Origin: Paenibacillus_E sp040812395
Lineage (GTDB): Bacteria; Bacillota; Bacilli; Paenibacillales; NBRC-103111
NCBI RefSeq assembly: GCF_040812395.1
Contig: NZ_JBFNXH010000006.1
Coordinates: 186,001 to 250,000 of the forward strand
Length of the DNA stretch: 64,000 nucleotides
Direction: 5' to 3'
A program made the translations under genes and the position numbers. The notes below the pieces were generated by a model that searched no databases, was not told where the DNA came from, and worked only from the letters and a program-made list of their open reading frames with translations. This document shows positions 1 to 7,862 of the stretch, one piece after another; the first letter of the stretch is position 1, and each line of letters opens with the position of its first letter.

Positions 1-554
1 TTCGTATAGGAGCCAAAAATCCGTTTACCAAGCTCAACTGCGGCGTAACTGACAGAAACGGGATTGTCGCTAATGCCTGTCTCCGAGTGTGCCCGCTTGG
101 CAAGCGTAACGGATTGCTTAAACAACGTATTGAAAAAAGCTCCTGTCGTTTTCAAATTTTGCGACAATAAAAAAGCATCCCGCACTTGTCCAAGTATTTG
201 CGTTTCCCCGATAACCATGGAATCCAAACCGCTTGTGACGCGGAAAAGGTGCTCCGTCGCTTTATCATTTTCATACATATACAGATGCTTCTGAAACTGA
301 TCTTTGGGAACGCCAAACCAGCGCTCAATAAAGTGTGTAATATAATGACTGCACAATTGCGCTCTGTCTACAACCGCGTATATTTCCGTACGGTTACAGG
401 TGGCTACAATGACACATTCAAGTATGCTTTTCGTTTCTTTCAATTCTGCCAAAGCTTTTGGTAAATCACTTTCGGAAAAAGCGAATTTTTCCCGAATTTC
501 AACCGGAGCTGTCCGATAGTTTAAGCCTACTGCGATAATATGCAAAGGTTCCAC
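1..554 (-). CDS. hemA: Glutamyl-tRNA reductase, N-terminal part (runs off the left edge)
   Basis: This enzyme reduces glutamyl-tRNA(Glu) to glutamate-1-semialdehyde, the first step of tetrapyrrole synthesis in most bacteria. The visible 184 residues begin HIIAVGLNYRTAPVEIRE and contain the catalytic-cysteine motif TCNRTE (Cys about residue 53) and the GETQILGQVR segment, both diagnostic of the family. The likely start is GTG at 554, preceded by GGGAAGG; a TTG three codons further in is an alternative. The C-terminal NADPH-binding and dimerisation domains lie outside the window. The order lonB-lon-ysxC-(four to five genes)-hemA recalls the Bacillus lonA-ysxC-ysxD-hemA neighbourhood, so the hem operon probably continues to the left. 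Identification is firm; only the exact start is uncertain. Confidence 0.96.
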   Translation of the reverse strand, partial: MEPLHIIAVGLNYRTAPVEIREKFAFSESDLPKALAELKETKSILECVIVATCNRTEIYAVVDRAQLCSHYITHFIERWFGVPKDQFQKHLYMYENDKATEHLFRVTSGLDSMVIGETQILGQVRDAFLLSQNLKTTGAFFNTLFKQSVTLAKRAHSETGISDNPVSVSYAAVELGKRIFGSYT

Positions 555-581
555 CTGCCTTCCCGTTCATTTCTATGAATC

Positions 582-590
582 ATTATAGCA
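582..590 (-). promoter_or_regulatory. Probable extended -10 promoter of hemA
   Basis: On the minus strand TGCTATAAT, an extended -10 element, lies about 28 bases before the hemA GTG. The hexamer 17 bases upstream (TCGGAA) is a poor -35, as is usual with TGn-type promoters. Assigned by eye only. Confidence 0.45.
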
Positions 591-700
591 CAGCAAAACA
601 AGCATTCCGACAATTTTTTTGACCAATTTATGAATGCTTCGTCTGCTCGTTAGTTTTCACAGCAAGCTGCTCGTATATACCATAACTGGCATAAAAACTG

Positions 701-1237
701 CTATTGCAGCATTTTTTTACGAATGGCCGTTGCCAACGCGGCGTCTAATTGTGCCAGCTTCGCATTCTGGGAAGAAATCATATCTCCTTTCGCAGACATG
801 GCTTTCTCATATGCTTGATAGATAGCCTTATACTGATTAGCCGAGTCCTGAAGGAGCTGCAGTTCCTCCGGCTTCAGCTGCCGCTCGCCGCCAATTTGAA
901 GCCTCTGTATATACTGCATGAGCTGTGTGATGGAATTCAATGAGGTCAGATACTCATTACCTCCAACCGCCAGGACCAATCGTTCATGGGTATAACCAGC
1001 TGAATACAACGCTTGTTTAACCGCATTCAGCTCTGCCGTATCCTTCGCCTTTCCTGCTTCTGCAAGATCATTATTGAGAAGCTCCATTTGGAAAAGGGAT
1101 ACCTGATACAGCAAATGCGTCGCGTCGTGCTCTTCTTTATGACTGCTCAACATTTGAACGACTTGATAGATAGGCCATATCACAAGAAACAGTACGATCC
1201 CATAAATGGCTGCTTTTCTTGCCAATCTTCTCCTCAT
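701..1237 (-). CDS. Small membrane-anchored protein of unknown function
   Basis: The 178-residue product has a basic N-terminus followed by one hydrophobic segment at about residues 12-30. A long hydrophilic, helix-rich tail (about 35-178) rich in Gln, Leu and Ala follows and probably forms a coiled coil outside the membrane. I recognise no catalytic motif or named family. It starts at ATG 1237 behind a G-rich ribosome site (GGGAGGGGG). It lies downstream of speD on the same strand, separated from it by a terminator-like hairpin, so it may be co-transcribed only through leaky read-through. It ends about 150 bases before hemA. It is probably a real gene, judging by length, ribosome site and amino-acid composition. 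Confidence 0.7.
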   Translation of the reverse strand: MRRRLARKAAIYGIVLFLVIWPIYQVVQMLSSHKEEHDATHLLYQVSLFQMELLNNDLAEAGKAKDTAELNAVKQALYSAGYTHERLVLAVGGNEYLTSLNSITQLMQYIQRLQIGGERQLKPEELQLLQDSANQYKAIYQAYEKAMSAKGDMISSQNAKLAQLDAALATAIRKKMLQ

Positions 1238-1290
1238 GCCATCCCGCCCCCTCCCGCGTTATTAAAGTCTATGGGGTCTGGGACAAACAA

Positions 1291-1320
1291 ATAACCACGG
1301 ATTTCTCCGTGGTTTTCGTT
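1291..1320 (-). terminator. Hairpin terminator after speD
   Basis: AACCACGG/CCGTGGTT forms an 8-bp stem with a 6-base loop (1293-1314). On the minus strand it is followed by ATTTGTTTGT. It lies 25 bases past the speD stop codon. The plus-strand side also has a short T run. Confidence 0.6.
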
Positions 1321-1338
1321 ATGGGTATGAGCAGTCTC

Positions 1339-1746
1339 TTATTTAACAAGCTCTGCTTGCTTCATTTCAGGAGTTTCAACTTGCAATTCACCGATTCCGC
1401 GAACTAGCTTTTTCGCATAAACCGTCTCTGGTTTCAATACGGATACCATGAAGTCGATTGCTAATTGAGGGTCAACTGTCTCACCGCAAGTATAGCAATC
1501 TAGCGCGGCAAAACCTCTCTCAGGATAAGTATGAATGGAGAGATGACTCTCGGACAACATAACAAGTACGGTTGCTCCTTGTGGTTCGAACTGCTTAGAT
1601 TGTACAGATAGTACGGTTGCTCCGCATACCTCGGCAGCTTCTACCATCTGAGCCTGCAGCCAATCTGCATTGTTCAGAAGTTCGAAATCTACCCCCCAAG
1701 TATCTACAGCAACGTGTCTTCCGAAAGTTGAGTATTCCATTTCCAT
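1339..1746 (-). CDS. speD: S-adenosylmethionine decarboxylase proenzyme
   Basis: The enzyme decarboxylates S-adenosylmethionine to provide the aminopropyl donor for spermidine synthesis. The 135-residue product is of the short class 1B type found in Bacillus and Thermotoga. The self-processing site is visible as SESHLSIHTYPE, with cleavage expected between Glu66 and Ser67, the latter becoming the pyruvoyl cofactor. His72 and Cys87 match the processing and proton-donor residues of the Thermotoga enzyme. The first ATG (1746) is favoured because AGGAAGGGGG lies 9 bases upstream, better placed than for the second ATG six bases on. No speE lies nearby, so the gene is transcribed apart from its pathway partner. 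Its leader has notable inverted repeats. Confidence 0.97.
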   Translation of the reverse strand: MEMEYSTFGRHVAVDTWGVDFELLNNADWLQAQMVEAAEVCGATVLSVQSKQFEPQGATVLVMLSESHLSIHTYPERGFAALDCYTCGETVDPQLAIDFMVSVLKPETVYAKKLVRGIGELQVETPEMKQAELVK

Positions 1747-1810
1747 CTTTCGGTTCCCCCTTCCTAGGAATAAAATGTTTGAAAAAATTTCATCCGCTAG
1801 GACCTACGTC

Positions 1811-1922
1811 ATTCACTTCCCGAGGGAATAATCTCTCGCAACATTCAATGTCCTGAGTGAATCCTGGTTCCTATATTGTTGTCAACGAAAATAAAAATAA
1901 CATCTATTGACTAGAAATGCAA
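1811..1922 (-). promoter_or_regulatory. speD leader: inverted repeats and candidate promoter
   Basis: This 306-base gap between speD and the next gene upstream is not empty. A candidate sigma-A promoter on the minus strand is TTGCAT (1917-1922), 17 bases, TATTTT (1894-1899). Downstream of it, ATTCACT and AGTGAAT (1811-1817 and 1856-1862) form an outer 7-bp stem. It encloses a second perfect 7-bp stem with a 4-base loop (1821-1827 with 1832-1838). I know of no characterised regulatory RNA matching it. Confidence 0.4.
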
Positions 1923-2000
1923 TAGTTTTTTTTGCCAGCGCCTCTCACGCTTTTGGATTCAGTACCTACAATATGTTGATCGACGTCTGGATGTGCGTCC

Positions 2001-2028
2001 TAACAAAAAGAACCCTTGCTCAGGGTCC
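2001..2028 (-). terminator. Rho-independent terminator
   Basis: On the minus strand GGACCCT pairs with AGGGTTC around a 5-base loop and is followed by TTTTTGTT. It sits 25 bases beyond the stop of the 2053-2640 gene and separates it from speD. Confidence 0.8.
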
Positions 2029-2052
2029 TCATTTCAGTGAATTTATGTTAGT

Positions 2053-2640
2053 TTAAGCCTCTAGTGTAAACAAACGATGCGTCAGTCCACTAAGGCGAAT
2101 GTCAATCTGTTGATGAGTATCTTGATCTTGCATCGCGTTGCGCAAATCAAGAAGGTAATTAATCTGCTCATAAATCGCACTGATTTCACGTTCAATTTCG
2201 TTCTTCTGAAACAACTGCTCCATTTGACCAATCGTATCTTTGAATTCATAAATGACGGTCAAGAGCTGCCCTTTCACTTCTTCAATCTTCACAACAGTGC
2301 CGCGTTCATAATAGTAAACCATCGTGTAGCCTGGATAAATTCGATTCACAATGGCGCTTCCTTTGAACTCAGAAACCGCTTTACGCATCAAATTTGCCAG
2401 CAAGGTATTGCTTAATCGACAAGATCCTGTACATTCATATAGGCCCGATTTCTGCTCAAATGAAAGGACAATCTCCTGACCTGCATCGTCTTGAAAAACA
2501 ACCTCTTGATTGCCATTCTCCAACACTTTAACCTGCAGGGTCACTTGATGATCCACAAACATCTGGAAAAACTTGAACATCTCGGCTTCCGTTAACTGTA
2601 GGCAGGTTTTGACATATTCAGTCGCTAACCTTTGTGCCAT
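2053..2640 (-). CDS. Conserved 195-residue protein of unknown function
   Basis: The product begins MAQRLATEYVKTCLQL and has no signal peptide or membrane segment, so it is probably cytoplasmic. Its middle third is beta-rich with a YYYERGTVVKI stretch, and the C-terminal third (about 140-195) looks alpha-helical with charged heptads. I recall similar proteins in Paenibacillus genomes with misleading names, but no demonstrated role, so none is assigned. The start at ATG 2640 is chosen because CGAGGGA lies just before it; a TTG nine codons upstream lacks a ribosome site. It is a single-gene unit ending in a strong terminator. Confidence 0.75.
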   Translation of the reverse strand: MAQRLATEYVKTCLQLTEAEMFKFFQMFVDHQVTLQVKVLENGNQEVVFQDDAGQEIVLSFEQKSGLYECTGSCRLSNTLLANLMRKAVSEFKGSAIVNRIYPGYTMVYYYERGTVVKIEEVKGQLLTVIYEFKDTIGQMEQLFQKNEIEREISAIYEQINYLLDLRNAMQDQDTHQQIDIRLSGLTHRLFTLEA

Positions 2641-2855
2641 AAAAATCCCTCGATTCTTTGTTTTCAAGCCATTAACTCTTACCTTGCTTATTATTATACT
2701 ACACGAGAGCTTAATATTCCTGCGGCCGATCCAGTAAATTTCAGGAGAAATCGATTAAAATCCGCATTTCCTCACCAAGAAGCTGGAATTTCATGAGATT
2801 ACCTCTGTTTCCCTTCGTTTCATCCATAGTTCCCTCAAGATCTGAGAATAAAATG

Positions 2856-3623
2856 TTAATGCTCGTGAACTTTGCGGGATCTGGCTATATACACAACCGC
2901 TATACATCCGCTTATTGCCACGAAGCACTCCGCCGTCCACAAATTTACATAATGGGCCTGATACAACGCTGGAAAAAAATCAAATGCGGCATGCAGCAAA
3001 ATAGCAGCAGGCAAGATCCATTTTTTCGCATACCGAATGCCATACATCACGAAGATGGACAGGGCAATCTGGATCAACAACGCCAGCACCCTCTCAAGCC
3101 CGCCAACAACAAAATGCGTGAATGGAACCCCTATCAAACCCGCTTTCAAAGTCGCAATTGCTTCAGTTGGCATTTTACCCGCCAGAACGGCATCCAACTT
3201 TCCCTGATTAAGGAGCAGCGCGTAAATCAAGCTCTGAATACAGACAATAACACCAATGAACAGCGCCTCAAAGCCCCCATGCCCGAGACCAAAAGCGATG
3301 CCATCTCTTCTCTCGCGATGAAGCTTCAGAACAAAACGCATGGCCAGAAACCTGCCTGTTTCTTCGAAAATTCCGGCTGCAAGCGGTCCATAAATAATCA
3401 AGAGCAGTGGGTTTGGAGCTATGTTCAAATTGGTGCCGAGGACGGCAGCATGCAGCAATTTCTCTAATATTTGCGTAAAAATGAAAAACGTGAGGGCGCC
3501 GATCCAGACAGGCTTCCAGCTAAATCGTTCATTTTTATAGAAGAAAATAAACATACTTACAACAGCAACGATAGGAATGATCCCTTGCAAAAGGATGCCT
3601 GTGATTGTTAAAGAATTGATCAT
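2856..3623 (-). CDS. YhfC-family intramembrane glutamic protease
   Basis: The 255-residue protein has about seven to eight hydrophobic segments. It carries the signature of the YhfC group (related to PrsW and CPBP intramembrane proteases): an EETGRF motif at about residues 86-91, GLGHGGFEA at about 112-120, and a late HAAFDF motif. These acidic and histidine residues are the expected active site in the membrane. The substrate is unknown. The gene begins 6 bases after sdpI, with GGAAGAGG before its ATG, so it is the third gene of an sdpR-sdpI-yhfC unit. In Bacillus, proteases of this superfamily act in antimicrobial-peptide production or immunity; a protective role here is inference from that and from its neighbour. 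Confidence 0.85.
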   Translation of the reverse strand: MINSLTITGILLQGIIPIVAVVSMFIFFYKNERFSWKPVWIGALTFFIFTQILEKLLHAAVLGTNLNIAPNPLLLIIYGPLAAGIFEETGRFLAMRFVLKLHRERRDGIAFGLGHGGFEALFIGVIVCIQSLIYALLLNQGKLDAVLAGKMPTEAIATLKAGLIGVPFTHFVVGGLERVLALLIQIALSIFVMYGIRYAKKWILPAAILLHAAFDFFPALYQAHYVNLWTAECFVAISGCIAVVYIARSRKVHEH

Positions 3624-3629
3624 GGTTTT

Positions 3630-4301
3630 TTAACCTCTTCCTTGGTCAAGCTTGCGATACACGAGAAAAGAATAAATAATGGGATAACCAATTGAAACTG
3701 CGATGCTGAACAAAAGCAAATATGGAACAAGAGCCGCGCCAAAGAAACCGCTAAAAATCATGACAAGCCCACAAAGCACCCACAGCGGCGCCGCCAAACG
3801 ATGCGTTCGTCTCCAAACTTCTTCACTTGCCAGCGTCCACGGCGTGCGAATGCCCAGCGTGTAATTGTGCCGAATACGGCCCATATAATTTCCGAAAATG
3901 ATCCATAAACCGCCCAGGAACAAAAAGAGAACAGTTGTCATTGAAATATCATAGCCGCGGTTATATAACAGAACTATCATAAATATGCCGCTTAAAAAAA
4001 TGACGATTACAAAGCGAAGCAATTCATAAACATCCAGAAATTTTGTATAATTCGCCCGTTTCGGGTCCAGAATAGGCATCACTTTTAATGAGAATGCCAG
4101 GAATAAATTGAGCAGCGACATGAAGATAATAAAAGAAAATTTGCCCATATAACCGTTGACATTGCCGCTCAAATCAAAGTGAGAAGCCATTTGGTTAGGC
4201 AAATCTTGGTAGATCACGACAGCGACTCCTATAGGTACACACGTAATAATTAACAGCAGAATGTCTCTCCAGCCCCACGAAAATTTTGTATGTTTATTCA
4301 T
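3630..4301 (-). CDS. sdpI: SdpI-family membrane protein (immunity/sensor type)
   Basis: The 223-residue membrane protein has six or so hydrophobic segments. An N-terminal DUF1648-like part, with PNQMASHFDLSGNVNGY at about residues 36-52, is followed by an SdpI part with NYMGRIRHNYTLGIRTPWTL at about 138-157. In Bacillus subtilis SdpI protects cells from the SdpC toxin and holds the repressor SdpR at the membrane when toxin is bound. The ATG at 4301 follows sdpR by two bases and is served by AGGAGATG inside the sdpR end. No sdpABC toxin operon is visible in the window, so it is either immunity without the toxin or a sensor for a different peptide. Confidence 0.9.
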   Translation of the reverse strand: MNKHTKFSWGWRDILLLIITCVPIGVAVVIYQDLPNQMASHFDLSGNVNGYMGKFSFIIFMSLLNLFLAFSLKVMPILDPKRANYTKFLDVYELLRFVIVIFLSGIFMIVLLYNRGYDISMTTVLFLFLGGLWIIFGNYMGRIRHNYTLGIRTPWTLASEEVWRRTHRLAAPLWVLCGLVMIFSGFFGAALVPYLLLFSIAVSIGYPIIYSFLVYRKLDQGRG

Positions 4302-4303
4302 TC

Positions 4304-4570
4304 TTACTCATCTCCTTTTTTAATAATATCCATGAACCAACCCACGACTTCTTGCACAACTGTCGTATTCAGCGAGTACATAATATTCTGTCCTTGGCGT
4401 TCATCTACAATCAGCTTTGCAGTCTTAAGCGCGTTAAGATGGTGAGAAATACTTGGCTTGGTCATTTGAAAATGCTCGGCAATTTCGCCAGCTGTTCGAT
4501 CTTTATCACGAAGCAGCTTTATAATCGCTCTTCGGGTCGGATCGGATAACGCTTTAAACGAGTCGTTCAC
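4304..4570 (-). CDS. sdpR: ArsR-family repressor, SdpR-like autoregulator
   Basis: This 88-residue winged-helix protein contains FKALSDPTRRAIIKLLR and a recognition helix MTKPSISHHLNALKTA, typical of the SdpR/ArsR group. No metal-binding cysteine pair is visible, which fits a protein controlled by its partner SdpI rather than by metals. The GTG at 4570 is preferred over the GTG at 4579 because GAGGTGG lies five bases before it. A perfect 20-bp palindrome lies just downstream of the predicted transcription start (see 4594-4613), so autorepression is strongly suggested. Confidence 0.92.
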   Translation of the reverse strand: MNDSFKALSDPTRRAIIKLLRDKDRTAGEIAEHFQMTKPSISHHLNALKTAKLIVDERQGQNIMYSLNTTVVQEVVGWFMDIIKKGDE

Positions 4571-4593
4571 AGGGGCCACCTCATTTTTTAGAT

Positions 4594-4613
4594 ATTTAGA
4601 TAATTATCTAAAT
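4594..4613. promoter_or_regulatory. Perfect 20-bp palindrome, probable SdpR operator
   Basis: ATTTAGATAATTATCTAAAT is self-complementary over all 20 bases. It lies 10-30 bases downstream of the -10 element and upstream of the sdpR start, where a bound ArsR-type repressor would block transcription. Confidence 0.8.
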
Positions 4614-4623
4614 GTTTAATTGT

Positions 4624-4652
4624 AGTATAAAGGATTTCTATCTCCTTGTCAA
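4624..4652 (-). promoter_or_regulatory. Sigma-A promoter of sdpR-sdpI-yhfC
   Basis: On the minus strand a consensus -35 TTGACA (4647-4652), a 17-base spacer and -10 TATACT (4624-4629). The near-perfect match implies strong expression when the repressor is absent. Confidence 0.85.
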
Positions 4653-4667
4653 AATGGTATTTGAACG

Positions 4668-4703
4668 AAAAAAACACCCCTTCACATTCTGCAAATGGGA
4701 TGT
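4668..4703 (-). terminator. Terminator after ysxC
   Basis: ACATCCCATT pairs with AAGGGGTGT (one mismatch and one G-T pair), followed on the minus strand by a T run, 27 bases past the ysxC stop. It insulates the sdpR promoter. Confidence 0.75.
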
Positions 4704-4729
4704 TACTGATTCAGAATTATTCAAGCTCT

Positions 4730-5347
4730 CTACACGTTGTTTTCCGTCTGTTCCTGCGTCTCATATCCAATATACTTCTCAATAATTCCCCAAAGCTCGT
4801 CTTTGCCTAAGCCAAGCTCGGAAGAAAACAGCAGCGGATGATAACCTTGATCCATACCGAGTGTTTCCCGAACAATTTTGGCATGTTTTTGCCATCTGCT
4901 TTTCGGAATCTTGTCCGCCTTGGTCGCAACAACTAAAACAGGCAAGTCTTTATGCCGCAGCCATTCGTACATCGCCTGATCGTCCTTGGTTGGCGGATGC
5001 CGCAAGTCGATTAACTGCATGACAAGTTTGAGAGGTTCGCGATTAAGTAAGTAACTCTCGATGAATTTGCCCCACTTTTCACGCTCTGTTTTGGATACTT
5101 TTGCATAGCCATACCCGGGAAGATCGACGAAATATAAGTCCTGATTGATTTTGTAATAGTTAAGCGTTTGCGTTTTGCCTGGCTGCGAGCTGGTTCTGGC
5201 CAAATTCTTGCGGGCGATCATCCGGTTAATGAGCGATGATTTCCCGACATTAGAACGCCCTGCCAGAGCAATTTCCGGCAAGGCATCCTCAGGATATTGG
5301 CTAGGTCCAACTGCGCTGATAATAAATTCAGCTTGATTGACCTTCAT
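4730..5347 (-). CDS. ysxC: Ribosome-biogenesis GTPase EngB/YsxC
   Basis: An essential GTPase of about 200 residues that helps assemble the 50S ribosomal subunit. The 205-residue product shows the GTPase motifs in order: G1 GRSNVGKSS (about residues 30-38), G3 DLPGYGYA, G4 TKADKIPK and a C-terminal G5 region. The ATG at 5347 lies 22 bases after the lon stop on the same strand, so it is translated from the lon transcript, as in Bacillus. A clear terminator follows. Confidence 0.97.
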   Translation of the reverse strand: MKVNQAEFIISAVGPSQYPEDALPEIALAGRSNVGKSSLINRMIARKNLARTSSQPGKTQTLNYYKINQDLYFVDLPGYGYAKVSKTEREKWGKFIESYLLNREPLKLVMQLIDLRHPPTKDDQAMYEWLRHKDLPVLVVATKADKIPKSRWQKHAKIVRETLGMDQGYHPLLFSSELGLGKDELWGIIEKYIGYETQEQTENNV

Positions 5348-5369
5348 GTCTATTCACTACTTTCTGTAA

Positions 5370-7715
5370 TTATCCGACGTGGGCTGGCGGCTTATTTTTC
5401 ACAAGCGCGTGTTCCAGCACTTGATCCATATGACTCACCGGAATGAACGTCATCTCATTGCGGACACTTTCTGGAATTTCGATAATGTCCTTCTCATTAT
5501 CCTGCGGCAGCAGAATGGTGCGGATACCTGCGCGATGGGCGGCAAGCGCCTTCTCTTTCAAACCGCCGATCGGCAGGACGCGGCCGCGCAGCGTTATTTC
5601 ACCGGTCATCGCGACTTTGCGAGAAACCGGAATATTCGTGAGTGCCGAGATCAGCGCTGTACCCATCGTGATTCCTGCAGATGGCCCATCTTTGGGAATC
5701 GCACCCTCGGGAATGTGAATGTGAATATCGTTCTTCTCATGGAAATCGGCGGCTATCCCAAACTCCACAGCGCGTGAACGCGTAAAGCTAAAAGCAGCTT
5801 GCGCTGATTCCTTCATCACATCACCGAGCTTACCTGTCAAAGTCAATTTCCCTGTTCCAGGCATCACCGTCACTTCAATGACAAGCGTGTCACCGCCGAC
5901 TTCCGTCCAGGCGAGACCTGTTACAGCGCCGATTTGATCCTTTTCTTCAGCGACATTATAGCGGAACTTGGCTGGACCCAGAAAGTCTTTCAGGTTGTCT
6001 TCCCTCACATGTACCGGCGTTGACGGGTCAGACACAATCAGTTTGGCCGCTTTGCGGTTCATGCCTGCCACCTGCTGCTCCAAATTGCGCACACCCGCTT
6101 CTCTGGTGTACTCTCGCACAATTTTCATCAGCGCAGCTTCATCCACATTCAACTGCTCATCTTGCAAGCCATGGTCGCGCTTCTGCTTCGGCAGCAAATA
6201 TTTCTTGGCAATTTGCAGCTTCTCGATTTCCGTATAACCTGGAATATAAAGAACTTCCATCCGATCAAGCAGTGGTCTCGGGATGTTGTGGACAGCATTG
6301 GCCGTGGTCACGAACATCACATTGGATAAATCAAACGGGACTTCAATGAAATGATCACTAAAAGTGCTATTCTGTTCCGGATCAAGTACTTCAAGCAATG
6401 CAGAAGCAGGGTCGCCACGGAAATCCATGGCCATTTTATCGATTTCATCGAGGAGGAAAACAGGATTGTTCGCGCCTGCGTTTTTCATCCCTTGAATAAT
6501 GCGCCCTGGCATCGCGCCTACATAAGTGCGGCGATGGCCGCGGATCTCAGCTTCATCGCGTACGCCGCCAAGCGAGATGCGGATGAATTGTCTTCCCATG
6601 GATCTAGCGATAGAGCGAGCAATTGAGGTTTTCCCTACGCCCGGAGGACCGACTAGACAAAGGATAGGTCCCTTCAGTTTTTGAACAAGCTTCTGAACAG
6701 CCAAATATTCCAGCACGCGTTCCTTCGGCTTTTCCAATCCAAAGTGATCTTCATTCAAAATCTGCTCCGCTTTGATGAGGTCAAGATCATCCTCTGTCCG
6801 TTTCGACCAAGGAAGTCCTAACAGCCAGTCGATATAATTACGGATGACGCCGCCCTCGGCTGAGGTGGAAGGCATTTTCTCCAGTCGATCAATTTCCTTC
6901 TCAACCTTTTCCCGCACTTTGTCAGGCAATTCAGCCTCCGTAAGCTGTGCGCGGAGCTCATCGACTTCGCCCGCTCGCCCTTCTTTGTCGCCCAGTTCCT
7001 TCTGAATAGCCTTCATCTGCTCACGAAGGTAATATTCCTTCTGCGTTTTTTCCATCTGCTTTTTGACGCGTTGACTGATTTTGCGCTCCAGCTCAAGCAC
7101 TTCGCGTTCATTATTCAAGATGTTCAGCATTTTCTCCAGACGTTCACGCACATCGACGGTTTCGAGAATCTCCTGTTTATCCTTAATTTTCAGCGATAAA
7201 TGGCTGCATATAACATCGGCCAAGCGGCCGGGCTCATCAATATCGGAAACAGCCGCCAATGTTTCTGGCGTGACCTTTTTGGAAAGGTTGATATAATGTT
7301 CGAATTGATTCAGCACTGTGCGCATTAATGCATCGATTTCCGGGTCTGTGACTTCTTGCTCCGGCAGTTCTTTGGCTGTTACTTCATAATACTCGTCGTT
7401 AACGAGATATTCCGTAATTTCAGCCCGCAGGACGCCCTCTACGAGAACACGAATCGTCCCGTTCGGCAATTTGAGCATTTGCCTTACTTTTGCAATGGTG
7501 CCTATACGGTAAATATCCTCTTTGGAGGGCTCTTCTATGTTGATCTCGGATTGAGAGCAGAGGAGAATCATGCTGTCGTCAACCATCGCCCGTTCGAGCG
7601 CTTTTACTGACTTTTCTCGTCCCACATCCAGATGTAAAACCATACTGGGATAGACTAACAGTCCCCTTAAAGGTAAAAGCGGCAATCTGCGCACCTTGAT
7701 TTTACCAGGTCCCAT
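5370..7715 (-). CDS. lon: ATP-dependent protease Lon (LonA)
   Basis: A cytosolic AAA+ serine protease that degrades misfolded and regulatory proteins. The 781-residue product has the N-terminal LAN domain (LPLLPLRGLLVYP), a Walker A GPPGVGKTS and Walker B VFLLDEIDK, and a C-terminal protease domain. That domain holds the Ser-Lys dyad in PKDGPSAGITMG and GGLKEKALAAHRAG. The start at ATG 7715 (MGPGKIKV) is chosen because GGAGGTGCAG lies just upstream; the longer reading from 7757 lacks a ribosome site. It lies between lonB and ysxC, the usual Firmicutes order. The length matches the family. Confidence 0.97.
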   Translation of the reverse strand: MGPGKIKVRRLPLLPLRGLLVYPSMVLHLDVGREKSVKALERAMVDDSMILLCSQSEINIEEPSKEDIYRIGTIAKVRQMLKLPNGTIRVLVEGVLRAEITEYLVNDEYYEVTAKELPEQEVTDPEIDALMRTVLNQFEHYINLSKKVTPETLAAVSDIDEPGRLADVICSHLSLKIKDKQEILETVDVRERLEKMLNILNNEREVLELERKISQRVKKQMEKTQKEYYLREQMKAIQKELGDKEGRAGEVDELRAQLTEAELPDKVREKVEKEIDRLEKMPSTSAEGGVIRNYIDWLLGLPWSKRTEDDLDLIKAEQILNEDHFGLEKPKERVLEYLAVQKLVQKLKGPILCLVGPPGVGKTSIARSIARSMGRQFIRISLGGVRDEAEIRGHRRTYVGAMPGRIIQGMKNAGANNPVFLLDEIDKMAMDFRGDPASALLEVLDPEQNSTFSDHFIEVPFDLSNVMFVTTANAVHNIPRPLLDRMEVLYIPGYTEIEKLQIAKKYLLPKQKRDHGLQDEQLNVDEAALMKIVREYTREAGVRNLEQQVAGMNRKAAKLIVSDPSTPVHVREDNLKDFLGPAKFRYNVAEEKDQIGAVTGLAWTEVGGDTLVIEVTVMPGTGKLTLTGKLGDVMKESAQAAFSFTRSRAVEFGIAADFHEKNDIHIHIPEGAIPKDGPSAGITMGTALISALTNIPVSRKVAMTGEITLRGRVLPIGGLKEKALAAHRAGIRTILLPQDNEKDIIEIPESVRNEMTFIPVSHMDQVLEHALVKNKPPAHVG

Positions 7716-7862
7716 CCTCTGCACCTCCATATATAGGGATCTTTGATCCACGATCAAAGTCGCTCAGTTTGATATCCCTGTTGCTTTTACATTTTATCAA
7801 AATCGCAAACAAAACACCAATTGGCGCTCTGATGCGGTTTCCAGGGCTTTCTTAGCCCGTTT

